36,211 nucleotides of DNA from contig CANKIV010000004.1 in NCBI GenBank assembly GCA_947482125.1, forward strand, positions 1-36,211, given 5' to 3'. The position numbers were made by a program, and so were the translations under genes. How positions within the stretch are numbered: the stretch's first letter is position 1; each line of letters starts with the position of its first letter. Shown piece by piece: positions 1-7,760 of the stretch. Source of the DNA: Alphaproteobacteria bacterium. Lineage in GTDB: Bacteria > Pseudomonadota > Alphaproteobacteria > Micropepsales > Micropepsaceae. Below the pieces are notes generated by a model that made no database searches, was not told the DNA's origin, and saw nothing but the letters and a program-made list of their open reading frames with translations.

Positions 1-1
1 G

Positions 2-94
2 GAATACCGGTCCGGCATCGGATTGCGCGGCGGCGGGCGATGAGATCAAGGCCAGAAGGAAAGCAAGGCCCGGCCAGTTGCGGTGATAAGTCAT
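2..94 (-). CDS. N-terminus of an exported protein, runs off the left edge
   Basis: Reverse strand from ATG at 94 reads MTYHRNWPGLAFLLALISSPAAAQSDAGPVF, a classic signal peptide ending AAAQ; no stop before the edge. Confidence 0.6.
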   Translation of the reverse strand, partial: MTYHRNWPGLAFLLALISSPAAAQSDAGPVF

Positions 95-243
95 CCATTC
101 TCCGTTGAAGGAGAGTCTACTATGAGAATAGTAGGAAAAATGCAACGGCCCCCCAGCCTCGCGGTACATGAAGCTCTTGACCAGCGTGCCAGCCAGACGC
201 TGAAGGATGTGCGCCGCACCGGCGAAGTGCTGCTCAAGGAAAA

Positions 244-369
244 AGTGGCGCTTCACGGCGCGACGTCACGATCCGCAGCGCCCTGGGCAAGGGGACGACA
301 GTGTCGGTGTCGTTTCCGCAAGCGCGCTGCATGGATGCCGCGGCGGCAAGGCCGGCATTCGCGGTCTGA
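244..369 (+). pseudogene. Remnant of a histidine kinase C-terminus (G2 box of the HATPase domain)
   Basis: Reads VALHG, then after a one-base frame change near 260, GDVTIRSALGKGTTVSVSFPQARCMDAAAARPAFAV*. One added G would restore LHGGDVTIRSALGKGTTVSVSFP, typical of HATPase_c. No other kinase domain upstream. Confidence 0.55.
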
Positions 370-371
370 GG

Positions 372-587
372 TCAGGTGCGCGGGGATTGCCGCGTTTGCG
401 CGGAGGCGGGAATGGGAAATTTGTTGTAGACCAGCCGCTCGCCTTCGAAGATTTCCAGCATGGCGTAACGGTCCTGCATCGTGTCGCAGGCTTTGTGGAC
501 CGCCTCGGCATCGTCGGCGCATTGCATGATGGTGGTGCGGACTGCGCTGCCGGACCGGTCTGCGTAACGAAAACGATATACGGCCAT
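372..587 (-). CDS. Small conserved-type hypothetical protein (71 aa)
   Basis: MAVYRFRYADRSGSAVRTTIMQCADDAEAVHKACDTMQDRYAMLEIFEGERLVYNKFPIPASAQTRQSPRT; internal start of ORF 372..689. Confidence 0.55.
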   Translation of the reverse strand: MAVYRFRYADRSGSAVRTTIMQCADDAEAVHKACDTMQDRYAMLEIFEGERLVYNKFPIPASAQTRQSPRT

Positions 588-760
588 GGCGGTGCCTGCG
601 ATTTTCCAGCCCAATATCGGGCGGGGGCTGTTATGCGGGCCGGGCGATGAACCGGATGTGAATGGCTCGAACGGGTCCGAAGGAAGCAAAAACGGCTAGT
701 GCCGTCCCCGGGCTGCGGTTATGATCCGCGCCAATAAAAGCAGTTTTCAGGGGGTCTTCC

Positions 761-1933
761 ATGTCTTTTCGCAAGCGCGTGTTTTCCATTCTGTCGCTGG
801 CCAGCGTCGCCGCATCGGCTGTCGCACTGACCAGCGGTTCCTGGGCCCAGCCCGCCTTGCCGCCCGCCGTCGCGATTTCGCGCGAGCCGCTTGAGCTGGA
901 CGTCTCCAAATGGGTGGGCTGCAAGAAGGTGCCGGGCGGCTCGCTCTGCGCCCCCGCCATCCAGACCGGCACGCCGGAAATCCAGGCCAGCCTGCGCGCC
1001 CAGCAGGCGGCCGCACAGGCAGCCGGCGTCAAGCCGCTGCCGCCCATTCCGCTGGTGCCCATGACCTGCGGCGTGCCGATGAAGGGCGCCGACGGCCAGC
1101 CCATGGCGCGCATCCCGCAGGGCGGCCGTGGCCCGATCCGGGTTCTCTTTATCTCGAAGGGCCATGAGTTCGAACGCGAGCATCTGCTCTCCATGCTCGA
1201 CTGCCTGGGCGATGACATTACCTATGCCCATGCCGAGCATCCCGCCGCCGATGTGCTGATGACGCCCGAAGGCTCGAAGAATTTCGACGTCTTTGTCTTT
1301 TATGACCTGGGCGGTCCCGGCGTCGTGCAGCTTGGCCCAAATGGCGAGCGCAACCGCTTCTATCCCGACCCCTCGCCGGAACTGAAGAAGGGTTTCGCCG
1401 CGCTTCTGAAACAGGGCAAGGGCATGGTGTTCCTGCACCACGCCTCGGCGGCCTGGACCCATGTCTGGCCGGAATATGCCGAAGTGGTGGGCGGGGCCTG
1501 CGACTGGTATGCGCCGGTGACGGTGCGCGGGATTCTCGATCCCCATCACGGCTATTATCCGCGCACGGCGCAGCGCCAGACCGTGGTGGCCAAGAACCAT
1601 CCGGTTGCGGCAGGGCTGGGCGACGGCTTCGACATCACCGATGAAGCCTATGGCTGCGCCTTCTTCCCGGAATCGGTGACGCCGATCCTGACCACCAGCT
1701 TCACGCCGCCCGATCCGCGCGTGAACTTCAACCCGGCGCGCCAGTACAGCAACCTGTCGACCTGGGTGAAGGCGTCGGAGAACAGCCCGGTCTTCTATAC
1801 CCAGATGGGCCACGACAATAATGCCTGGCGGGTGCCGGCCTATCAGCAGCTGGTGCGCAACGCCATCAAGTGGGCGGCCTCGCCGGAAGCCCATGCCTGG
1901 GCCAAGGCCAACCGGACGAAGATTTTCAAGTAA
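761..1933 (+). CDS. Secreted ThuA-like (trehalose utilisation type) domain protein
   Basis: Signal peptide; IRVLFISKGHEFEREHLLSMLD..., GKGMVFLHHASAAW, HPVAAGL, DEAYG, MGHDNNAWRVPAYQQLVRNAIKWA motifs of ThuA-like proteins. Confidence 0.85.
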   Translation: MSFRKRVFSILSLASVAASAVALTSGSWAQPALPPAVAISREPLELDVSKWVGCKKVPGGSLCAPAIQTGTPEIQASLRAQQAAAQAAGVKPLPPIPLVPMTCGVPMKGADGQPMARIPQGGRGPIRVLFISKGHEFEREHLLSMLDCLGDDITYAHAEHPAADVLMTPEGSKNFDVFVFYDLGGPGVVQLGPNGERNRFYPDPSPELKKGFAALLKQGKGMVFLHHASAAWTHVWPEYAEVVGGACDWYAPVTVRGILDPHHGYYPRTAQRQTVVAKNHPVAAGLGDGFDITDEAYGCAFFPESVTPILTTSFTPPDPRVNFNPARQYSNLSTWVKASENSPVFYTQMGHDNNAWRVPAYQQLVRNAIKWAASPEAHAWAKANRTKIFK

Positions 1934-1983
1934 GAGGAGCGGTTCGTCGCAGCTTGGGCGAACAGCAGAGCAACAAATAAAAA

Positions 1984-2010
1984 GGGGCCGTGGCGACACG
2001 GCCCTTTTTT
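1984..2010. terminator. Bidirectional intrinsic terminator between convergent genes
   Basis: GGGCCGTG-gcga-CACGGCCC with T run on the + side and A run (T run on -) on the other. Confidence 0.8.
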
Positions 2011-2015
2011 GTGGC

Positions 2016-2255
2016 TTAAGCCTTGGCCAGGTGCCGTTCGATATAGGCGATGATATCGCCGACCGACTTCATCTGGTCCTGGTCCTGTTCCGGCAATTCG
2101 ATGCCGAATTCCTCTTCCAGGCCCATCAGCAGCTCAAAACGGTCCAGGCTGGATACGCCCAGATCCTCCACCAGCAGCGCCTTGGGCGTGATCTGGTCCT
2201 GGTTGACCAAAAGGGCTTTTTTGAGCACTGCGCTCACTCTGGCTTCGGTATCCAT
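2016..2255 (-). CDS. Acyl carrier protein
   Basis: MDTEARVSAVLKKALL...EDLGVSSLDRFELLMGLEEEFGIELPEQDQDQMKSVGDIIAYIERHL; Ser in DLGxSSLD as phosphopantetheine site. Confidence 0.9.
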   Translation of the reverse strand: MDTEARVSAVLKKALLVNQDQITPKALLVEDLGVSSLDRFELLMGLEEEFGIELPEQDQDQMKSVGDIIAYIERHLAKA

Positions 2256-2388
2256 GGACGGCCTCACTGCTGCTGATTTGACCATATCATGTGCCGGGCG
2301 GGTTTGTCAGAAGGCCGGTTAAGCTTCTTTTAGCCCTAACTTGCACTTCCGGTTCGGTCCGGGGCGGGGCTGTGCCAGTCTGGACGGC

Positions 2389-2583
2389 ATGGGGCAATCC
2401 ATTACATCCGTCACGGATATGGTGTCGCTGGCCGGCGAACTGCGCCGCGCCGCCAAGCAGGCCCCGGCACCCGAACTGGCGGAAAAAATCCAGCGCTCCG
2501 CCACCGAACTCGAAAAGACCGCGCTGGCGCGAATCGGCCAGGCCGGCCCCGGCATCGGCACGCTGCTCGACACCTTCGCCTGA
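2389..2583 (+). CDS. Small hypothetical protein (64 aa)
   Basis: MGQSITSVTDMVSLAGELRRAAKQAPAPELAEKIQRSATELEKTALARIGQAGPGIGTLLDTFA; start placed inside ORF 2341..2583. Confidence 0.5.
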   Translation: MGQSITSVTDMVSLAGELRRAAKQAPAPELAEKIQRSATELEKTALARIGQAGPGIGTLLDTFA

Positions 2584-2599
2584 AGCGATAGACAATTCG

Positions 2600-2782
2600 T
2601 CACTGCGGTTTTCCGTTGGCTTCGTCGAAGCCCTGGTCCCAGCGCGCGTGTTCGGGCCCGGGCGTGTAGGGATTGAGCGGCTTCTTGCCCAGCGATGCGG
2701 CGCGCGCGGCATTCCAGCCCTGGGCATAGATGCGGCTGGCGCGGAAATCGGTCAGCGAAGGATGGTCCTTCGGGTTTTCCAT
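2600..2782 (-). CDS. Small protein resembling ribosome modulation factor / CrpP-like family
   Basis: 60 aa with RIYAQGWNAARAASLGKKPLNPYTPGPEHARWDQGFDEA, similar to GxxAxxxG...NPY...W..G(W/F) RMF pattern; good Shine-Dalgarno (AAGGAGAATGTC-ATG). Confidence 0.6.
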   Translation of the reverse strand: MENPKDHPSLTDFRASRIYAQGWNAARAASLGKKPLNPYTPGPEHARWDQGFDEANGKPQ

Positions 2783-2862
2783 GACATTCTCCTTGTGAAG
2801 GGCCGCAGCCGGACGGCATTGCCGCCGCCCGGCTGCGTCACGGCGCAGGTTTTACCCGGATA

Positions 2863-3450
2863 TCACGCCGGCGTCGGCGTGAGGGCACTCAGCTGCGCCA
2901 GGATATCGTTGCTGGGCGTTCCGTTCAGGGCGCGGCGCTTCAGCGGCGCCTTGCTCTCCAGTGTTTCGGTCAGGGCGATGCGGCCGCGCGCCACCCGGCT
3001 TTTCATGGTGCCTACAGGTACGGCGCAGATTTCCGCGGCTTCCTCGTAGGAAAGGCCGCCGGCGGCGACCAGGATCACGGCGTCGCGCTGGTTTTGCGGC
3101 AGCATGTGCAGGACATGCACGGTGTCGGCAAGTTCGGCGGACCATTGCTGCGCATTGGCGGGGCCGGGAATGCGCTCGCCCTTGTCGGCGTCCCAGTTGG
3201 CCTGGCGCCAGGCGCGGCGGCCATGGGAATAGTATTCGTGGCGCAGGATGGTGAAGAGCCAGGCCTTCAGATTGGTGCCGGGCTGAAAGCGCGCGCGTGC
3301 CGCCCAGCTCTTGGCCAGCGTGTCCTGCACCAGATCGTCGGCGATATCGGCGCGCCGGCACAGCATGCGCGAAAAGGCCCGCAGATGCGGGATCAATGCG
3401 ACCAGGTCGCGCTGGAACTGCGCGGGCGAAGCATTTTCGTCGGCGGACAT
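2863..3450 (-). CDS. ECF-type RNA polymerase sigma factor
   Basis: Region 2: LIPHLRAFSRMLCRRADIADDLVQDTLAKSW...FQPGTNLKAWLFTILRHEYYSHGRR; region 4: LPQNQRDAVILVAAGGLSYEEAAEICAVPVGTMKSRVARGR. Confidence 0.92.
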   Translation of the reverse strand: MSADENASPAQFQRDLVALIPHLRAFSRMLCRRADIADDLVQDTLAKSWAARARFQPGTNLKAWLFTILRHEYYSHGRRAWRQANWDADKGERIPGPANAQQWSAELADTVHVLHMLPQNQRDAVILVAAGGLSYEEAAEICAVPVGTMKSRVARGRIALTETLESKAPLKRRALNGTPSNDILAQLSALTPTPA

Positions 3451-3548
3451 GTTCGCATTCCGGTTGATGACAAACAGGATCGCCCCTTGCTGATATGGGG
3501 CGAAAAAGGAAAATTACAATTGCCGCGCGCGAATAACCCGCGCGGACT

Positions 3549-3746
3549 CTAGGCGCGCGCGACCATGCGGCCGGCGGGCGTGGCGATCAGCCCGCCCATG
3601 ATGGATTGAATAAGGCCCAATTCGACGAGCCGCACCTCATGGGCGAGGGGAATGGTGCGCATGATGAAGCCGCGGCAGGTCGCCACCAGCGAGGCATGTT
3701 CTGCCGCGGTCAGTTCCAGGGCGCTGGGGATGCGGTCCATCACCAT
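3549..3746 (-). CDS. Small hypothetical protein (65 aa)
   Basis: MVMDRIPSALELTAAEHASLVATCRGFIMRTIPLAHEVRLVELGLIQSIMGGLIATPAGRMVARA; start overlaps stop of the upstream micro-ORF. Confidence 0.5.
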   Translation of the reverse strand: MVMDRIPSALELTAAEHASLVATCRGFIMRTIPLAHEVRLVELGLIQSIMGGLIATPAGRMVARA

Positions 3747-3838
3747 CAGCGACAGACGATATAGACGGCGACCAGAAGCAGCAGCGCTGCCGGCACGACC
3801 AAAGGAGGGACAAACCAGCTGCCGCATTTCGAAAACAT
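3746..3838 (-). CDS. Single-TM small protein (30 aa), not in the ORF track
   Basis: MFSKCGSWFVPPLVVPAALLLLVAVYIVCR*; AGGA upstream; stop and next start overlap as TGATG. Confidence 0.5.
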   Translation of the reverse strand: MFSKCGSWFVPPLVVPAALLLLVAVYIVCR

Positions 3839-3926
3839 CACTTTGTCCTGGTTGGCGAGCAGCAAGGCGCAACGGCGCCAAGGCGGTCACAGGTGGTAAC
3901 ACGCCCGCCAGGCAATAGTCTCAAAA

Positions 3927-3960
3927 CGACAAAGGCCTTTCGTGGGAAAGGCCTTTGTCG
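3927..3960 (-). terminator. Terminator-like hairpin with perfect 15-bp stem
   Basis: CGACAAAGGCCTTTC-gtgg-GAAAGGCCTTTGTCG followed on the minus strand by TTTT; lies just downstream of the minus ORF ending at 3983. Confidence 0.75.
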
Positions 3961-3982
3961 CGAAAGATGAAGGAAAGCGCGG

Positions 3983-4363
3983 TTACAGGCGCTGGTCGGC
4001 CATCAGGTAAAGGTCGGTGCGGTTGAGATTGGTCATCACCACGCCATCGGCGCGGTTGTAGCGGACATCGGCGGTATCGATCCAGACGATCTTGTCGCTG
4101 TCCAGGCGCACCAGGAGGGCGGAGACATCGCCATTGGCGCCATGGGCGGTGTCGGTGACGGTGCCGACGCGGCTGCCGCTGAGAAGCTGCACGCGGCCGC
4201 CGATCAGGTTGGCGTCGGTGGCGGCGACCATCCAGGTGCGATAGCGGCCCGGCCAGACAGCGCGATGATAGGCGGCGCGTTCGACCGAATACCGGGTGCG
4301 CAGGGCGTTATACCGGGCGTTCTTGTCGGCATATTCGGCGTGCTGCGCCTGGTTCTGCTGCAA
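3983..4363 (-). CDS. Hypothetical protein with PRC-barrel-like C-terminal part; 5' end apparently missing
   Basis: IGGRVQLLSGSRVGTVTDTAHGANGDVSALLVRLDSDKIVWIDTADVRY. No ATG; reading frame stays open to an upstream stop near 4507 (...ATGAAGWAGANNAQFQAQQQQYQGQ), suggesting a lost signal peptide/start. Confidence 0.5.
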   Translation of the reverse strand: MQQNQAQHAEYADKNARYNALRTRYSVERAAYHRAVWPGRYRTWMVAATDANLIGGRVQLLSGSRVGTVTDTAHGANGDVSALLVRLDSDKIVWIDTADVRYNRADGVVMTNLNRTDLYLMADQRL

Positions 4364-4403
4364 CTGGCCCTGATACTGCTGCTGCTGGGCCTGGAACTGG
4401 GCA

Positions 4404-5051
4404 TTGTTGGCGCCCGCCCAGCCCGCGGCTCCTGTCGCGGCGCAAGCCCGGCCCGAAAGACAAATGAGGCAAGACAGGCAGCAAAGGCAGCAAGCGGCGC
4501 CTGTTCAGGCGCCGGCGCCAGTCGCCCCGGTTCAGGTGCAAGCCGGTCCAAACTGGCAGCAGGGTCGCGACGGGCAGCAACGGCAGGCCAATCCGCAAGG
4601 GACCTTCCGGCCCCAGGTCCAGCCCCAGCCCCAGGCGGCGCCACAAGTCCAAGCGGTGCAGCGCAATCAGGCCGTACCGCAGCGCCATGTGCAGCAGACA
4701 AACCAATGGCAGTCCGGCAACCAGAACTGGGACCGCAATACGGCCTGGCAGCGCGACCGCAACTGGTGGCGCGGGAATAATGCGTTCCGGAATTATACCG
4801 GTGCGCGGGCGAATTTCTTCTTCGCGCCGGGCTTTGGCTATTACAGCGTGCCGCGGCAGTATTGGCGGCAGAGCTGGCATGCCGGCGATTACCTGCCGCG
4901 CTATTTCATGCGCTATGTGGTGAGCGACTACAGGTCCTATGGCCTGCCTAGGCCGCCCTACAACTGCCGCTGGATCTGGGTCAACAACAGCATCCTGCTG
5001 GTCGACCGTTCCGACCGCTATATCCTGGATGAAGTTCGCGTCGCCTGGTGA
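4404..5051 (+). CDS. RcnB-like protein, Gln/Pro-rich N-terminal part; 5' end uncertain
   Basis: C-terminal FFFAPGFGYYSVPRQYWRQSWHAGDYLPRYFMRYVVSDYRSYGLPRPPYNCRWIWVNNSILLVDRSDRYILDEVRVAW is RcnB-like. Frame opens at TTG 4404 (LLAPAQPAAPVAAQA) after a stop at 4371; first ATG 4464 would give no signal peptide. Confidence 0.65.
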   Translation: MLAPAQPAAPVAAQARPERQMRQDRQQRQQAAPVQAPAPVAPVQVQAGPNWQQGRDGQQRQANPQGTFRPQVQPQPQAAPQVQAVQRNQAVPQRHVQQTNQWQSGNQNWDRNTAWQRDRNWWRGNNAFRNYTGARANFFFAPGFGYYSVPRQYWRQSWHAGDYLPRYFMRYVVSDYRSYGLPRPPYNCRWIWVNNSILLVDRSDRYILDEVRVAW

Positions 5052-5112
5052 GCGTGGTTCGCCCGCAGCGAGCGCTTATCGAGAAGCGGTCGAACTTGTT
5101 TGGGCGCTAAGC

Positions 5113-5175
5113 ATGGCGATCTTGTGCGGTGGCTTTCTTGCCTGGTGCATCGCGGCTTTCTTGAAAAAGAAATAG
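5113..5175 (+). CDS. Possible micro-protein with one TM segment (20 aa)
   Basis: MAILCGGFLAWCIAAFLKKK*; hydrophobic stretch then Lys cluster. Weak RBS. Confidence 0.3.
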   Translation: MAILCGGFLAWCIAAFLKKK

Positions 5176-5229
5176 TCAGGTCGCGGTAGCTGCCACGCCT
5201 GTTTCTCCAGCACACTTAATGAAGCCCAG

Positions 5230-5256
5230 CCCGCCTTTTTAGCGGGCGGGTTTTTT
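5230..5256 (+). terminator. Intrinsic terminator
   Basis: CCCGCC-tttttagcg-GGCGGG-TTTTTT. Confidence 0.75.
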
Positions 5257-5282
5257 ATTTGCCGATGTGCTACAGGCGGCGC

Positions 5283-5606
5283 ATGACCAAAGACGAAATC
5301 ACCGCCTGGGCACTGGCCAATGGCTGGACCATGATTGACGGCTTTCCCAGCCTGACCAGGCCGGCCAAGCCTCATCCGGCCATTGTGCGGCTGGTGCTGA
5401 AGGCCACCGTCGCCAGTGTCGAGATCAAGAAGCCGGCCGGGAAGTGGGAAAAAGTCTCGGGCGAGAGCTATTCGAAGATCGAGGCCGATCCCGACAGCGG
5501 CATGCCTGGCGGGCTGGGCCTGGGCACGATTTCCGGCCTCACTCTATTAATGCAGGACAACAAAGACCGGAAAATGATGGCCGGCATAGGCGCTATGAAG
5601 CCCTGA
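5283..5606 (+). CDS. Hypothetical protein (107 aa)
   Basis: MTKDEITAWALANGWTMIDGFPSLTRPAKPHPAIVRLVLKATVASVEIKKPAGKWEKVSGESYSKIEADPDSGMPGGLGLGTISGLTLLMQDNKDRKMMAGIGAMKP. Confidence 0.7.
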   Translation: MTKDEITAWALANGWTMIDGFPSLTRPAKPHPAIVRLVLKATVASVEIKKPAGKWEKVSGESYSKIEADPDSGMPGGLGLGTISGLTLLMQDNKDRKMMAGIGAMKP

Positions 5607-5679
5607 ATCGGGGTTTCGCCTATCTTTTTGGCCGGATGGGGATAAAGGAGGGGCCGCAAACCCCACCCGAAAGTTCCCT

Positions 5680-7707
5680 TTGAGCTTCCCCGCCACCCAT
5701 CCTGCCCTTTCCCGCGCTTTGATCGAGCGCGAATACACCACCCCCACGCCTGTTCAGAAGGCGGTGGTGGAAGAGGAGGCGGAAGGGCGCGACCTGCTGG
5801 TGTCGGCCCAGACCGGATCGGGCAAGACCATCGCCTTCGGCATGGCCATGGCCGACACCTTGATGGAAGGCGCCGAGACTTTAGGCCGGGCGGGCGATCC
5901 GCTGGCGCTGATCATCGCGCCGACCCGCGAACTGGCGCTTCAGGTGCAGCGCGAGCTTTCCTGGCTGTATCATTATGCGGGTGCGCGCATCGTGTCGTGC
6001 GTCGGCGGCATGGATCCGGGCCGCGAACGGCGCGAACTGGCCGATGGCGCCCATATCGTGGTCGGCACGCCGGGCCGCCTTCGCGATCACCTGGAACGCC
6101 GCGCCCTGAAAGTGACATCGCTGAAGGCGGTGGTGCTGGACGAGGCGGATGAAATGCTCGACATGGGCTTTCGCGAAGACCTGCAGTTCATCCTGGAAAC
6201 CACGCCGGAAACCCGCCGTACGCTGCTGTTCAGCGCCACGCTGCCCAAAGCGATCGTCACCCTGGCGACGCATTACCAGAAAGACGCGCTGCGCATCGCC
6301 GCCAAGGGTGACACGGCAGGCCACGCCGATATCGAATATCGCGTCGTGCGCATTGCCGGCAACAAGATCGAACGCGCCGTCGTGAATCTGCTGCGCTTCA
6401 TGGATCCGCCGGGCGCGCTGGTTTTCTGCAACACCCGCAACGCCGTGCGCCACATGGAAGCCCAGCTGACCGAGCGTGGCTTTTCCTGCGTGGCGCTGTC
6501 GGGCGAGCTGTCGCAGAGCGAGCGCAACCATGCGCTGCAGGCGCTGCGCGATGGCCGCGCGAAAGTGTGCGTCGCCACCGACGTGGCCGCGCGCGGCATC
6601 GACCTGCCCAGCCTCAGCCTGGTGATCCATGCCGACCTGCCCAATGACGCGCAGGTGATGCAGCATCGCAGCGGCCGCACCGGGCGCGCCGGCAAGAAGG
6701 GCGTGAGTGTTTTGCTGGTGCCGCCGTCGCGCCGCCGCAAGGCCGAGGAGATGCTGGGCCGCGCCCGCGTCACCGCCACCTGGGGCAATGCACCGTCGGC
6801 CGAGGAAATCCGCAAAGTCGATCACGAACGGCTGCTGCACAATCCAATCCTGACTACGCCAGCATCCGAAGACGAACTGGCGTTGGCCGACGAATTGCTG
6901 AAGGCCAGCGATCCGCGCGCCGTGGCGGCGGCCTTTGTGAAAATGTACCGCGCCGGGCTGCCGGCGCCGGAAGACATCGAGGAAGAGGTGCCGTTCCAGC
7001 CGCGCGGCGACCGGGTGCCGCGCGAGCACAAGCATCGCGAGCCGCGCGAGGCTTCGCCCCGCGAACGTACGCCGCGTGAGCATGGTCCCAGAGAACATGC
7101 AGCGCGCGAACACAAGGATCACAAGCCGCGTGAGTACACGCCACGTCATGAAGGGTCCCGCGAAGAACGCGGCTCGAAACCGGGCGGCATGGAAGGCGGC
7201 GTCTGGTTTCGGCTGAATGTCGGGCGCGAGCGCAAGGCCGATCCCAAATGGCTGCTGCCGGAAATCTGCCGCCAGGGCGAAGTGACCAAGAAGGAAATCG
7301 GCGCCATCCGGGTGTTCGAGACCGAGACCCTGTTCCAGGTCGCGCCCGGCGCGGTGGAAAAATTCAGCGAGCTGGTGACGGCGCGCAAGAAGGGCGGCGT
7401 GCGCATCCTGCCCGCCCGCGACCAGACCGGCGAATCCCATGGCCGCCCCTATGGCGAGCGCGAGGTCGCCGACAAGGTTTCAGGCGCCCCCAGGCCGGAA
7501 GGCGAACCCAGGGCCGACTTCCACGGCAAGAAGAAGTTCGACGCCAAGCCCGACTTCCAGGCCCGCAAGCCCGATGGCGGCGACAAGCCCTTCACCGGCA
7601 AGAAGTTCGCCGGAAAGAAGTTTGGCGACAAGAAATTCGGCGGCAAGAAGTTCGGTAAACCGGGCGGCGGCTACAAGGGCAAGAATCCCCGCACGCCCGG
7701 CGCCTAG
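5680..7707 (+). CDS. DEAD-box ATP-dependent RNA helicase with DbpA-like RNA-binding domain and low-complexity tails
   Basis: AQTGSGKT, PTREL, GTPGR, DEAD, SAT, ARGID and HRSGRTGR motifs; C-terminal GGMEGGVWFRLNVGRERKADPKWLLPEICRQGEVTKKEIGAIRVFETETLFQV. TTG start. Confidence 0.95.
   Translation: MSFPATHPALSRALIEREYTTPTPVQKAVVEEEAEGRDLLVSAQTGSGKTIAFGMAMADTLMEGAETLGRAGDPLALIIAPTRELALQVQRELSWLYHYAGARIVSCVGGMDPGRERRELADGAHIVVGTPGRLRDHLERRALKVTSLKAVVLDEADEMLDMGFREDLQFILETTPETRRTLLFSATLPKAIVTLATHYQKDALRIAAKGDTAGHADIEYRVVRIAGNKIERAVVNLLRFMDPPGALVFCNTRNAVRHMEAQLTERGFSCVALSGELSQSERNHALQALRDGRAKVCVATDVAARGIDLPSLSLVIHADLPNDAQVMQHRSGRTGRAGKKGVSVLLVPPSRRRKAEEMLGRARVTATWGNAPSAEEIRKVDHERLLHNPILTTPASEDELALADELLKASDPRAVAAAFVKMYRAGLPAPEDIEEEVPFQPRGDRVPREHKHREPREASPRERTPREHGPREHAAREHKDHKPREYTPRHEGSREERGSKPGGMEGGVWFRLNVGRERKADPKWLLPEICRQGEVTKKEIGAIRVFETETLFQVAPGAVEKFSELVTARKKGGVRILPARDQTGESHGRPYGEREVADKVSGAPRPEGEPRADFHGKKKFDAKPDFQARKPDGGDKPFTGKKFAGKKFGDKKFGGKKFGKPGGGYKGKNPRTPGA
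7597..7656 (+). repeat. Four tandem 15-bp units coding (G/D)KKF(A/G)
   Basis: GGCAAGAAGTTCGCC GGAAAGAAGTTTGGC GACAAGAAATTCGGC GGCAAGAAGTTCGGT. Confidence 0.9.
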
Positions 7708-7760
7708 CCTTGGCCGTCGGCCCCCGTCTATAATCGCCAAAATCCAGGGCGGGGACGGTG

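Noticed and set aside
2389-2583. NepR-like anti-sigma factor for the nearby ECF sigma
   Set aside because: Length is right but the sequence lacks NepR-like helical motifs that I recognise and it is on the opposite strand beyond another gene.
3481-3545. Hairpins CGCCCC...GGGGCG and CCGCGCG...CGCGCGG upstream of the ECF sigma gene as a riboregulator
   Set aside because: Short GC-only stems are common by chance here; the second may simply be a weak terminator for the small gene ending at 3549.
4142-4780. 212-aa + strand ORF
   Set aside because: Antisense/out-of-frame to the minus ORF at 3983 and to the RcnB-like frame; composition is low-complexity Ala/Gly/Ser/Arg with no motif.
7597-7656. 15-bp tandem repeats as CRISPR or VNTR locus
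   Set aside because: They are in-frame codon repeats inside the helicase coding sequence with no spacers.
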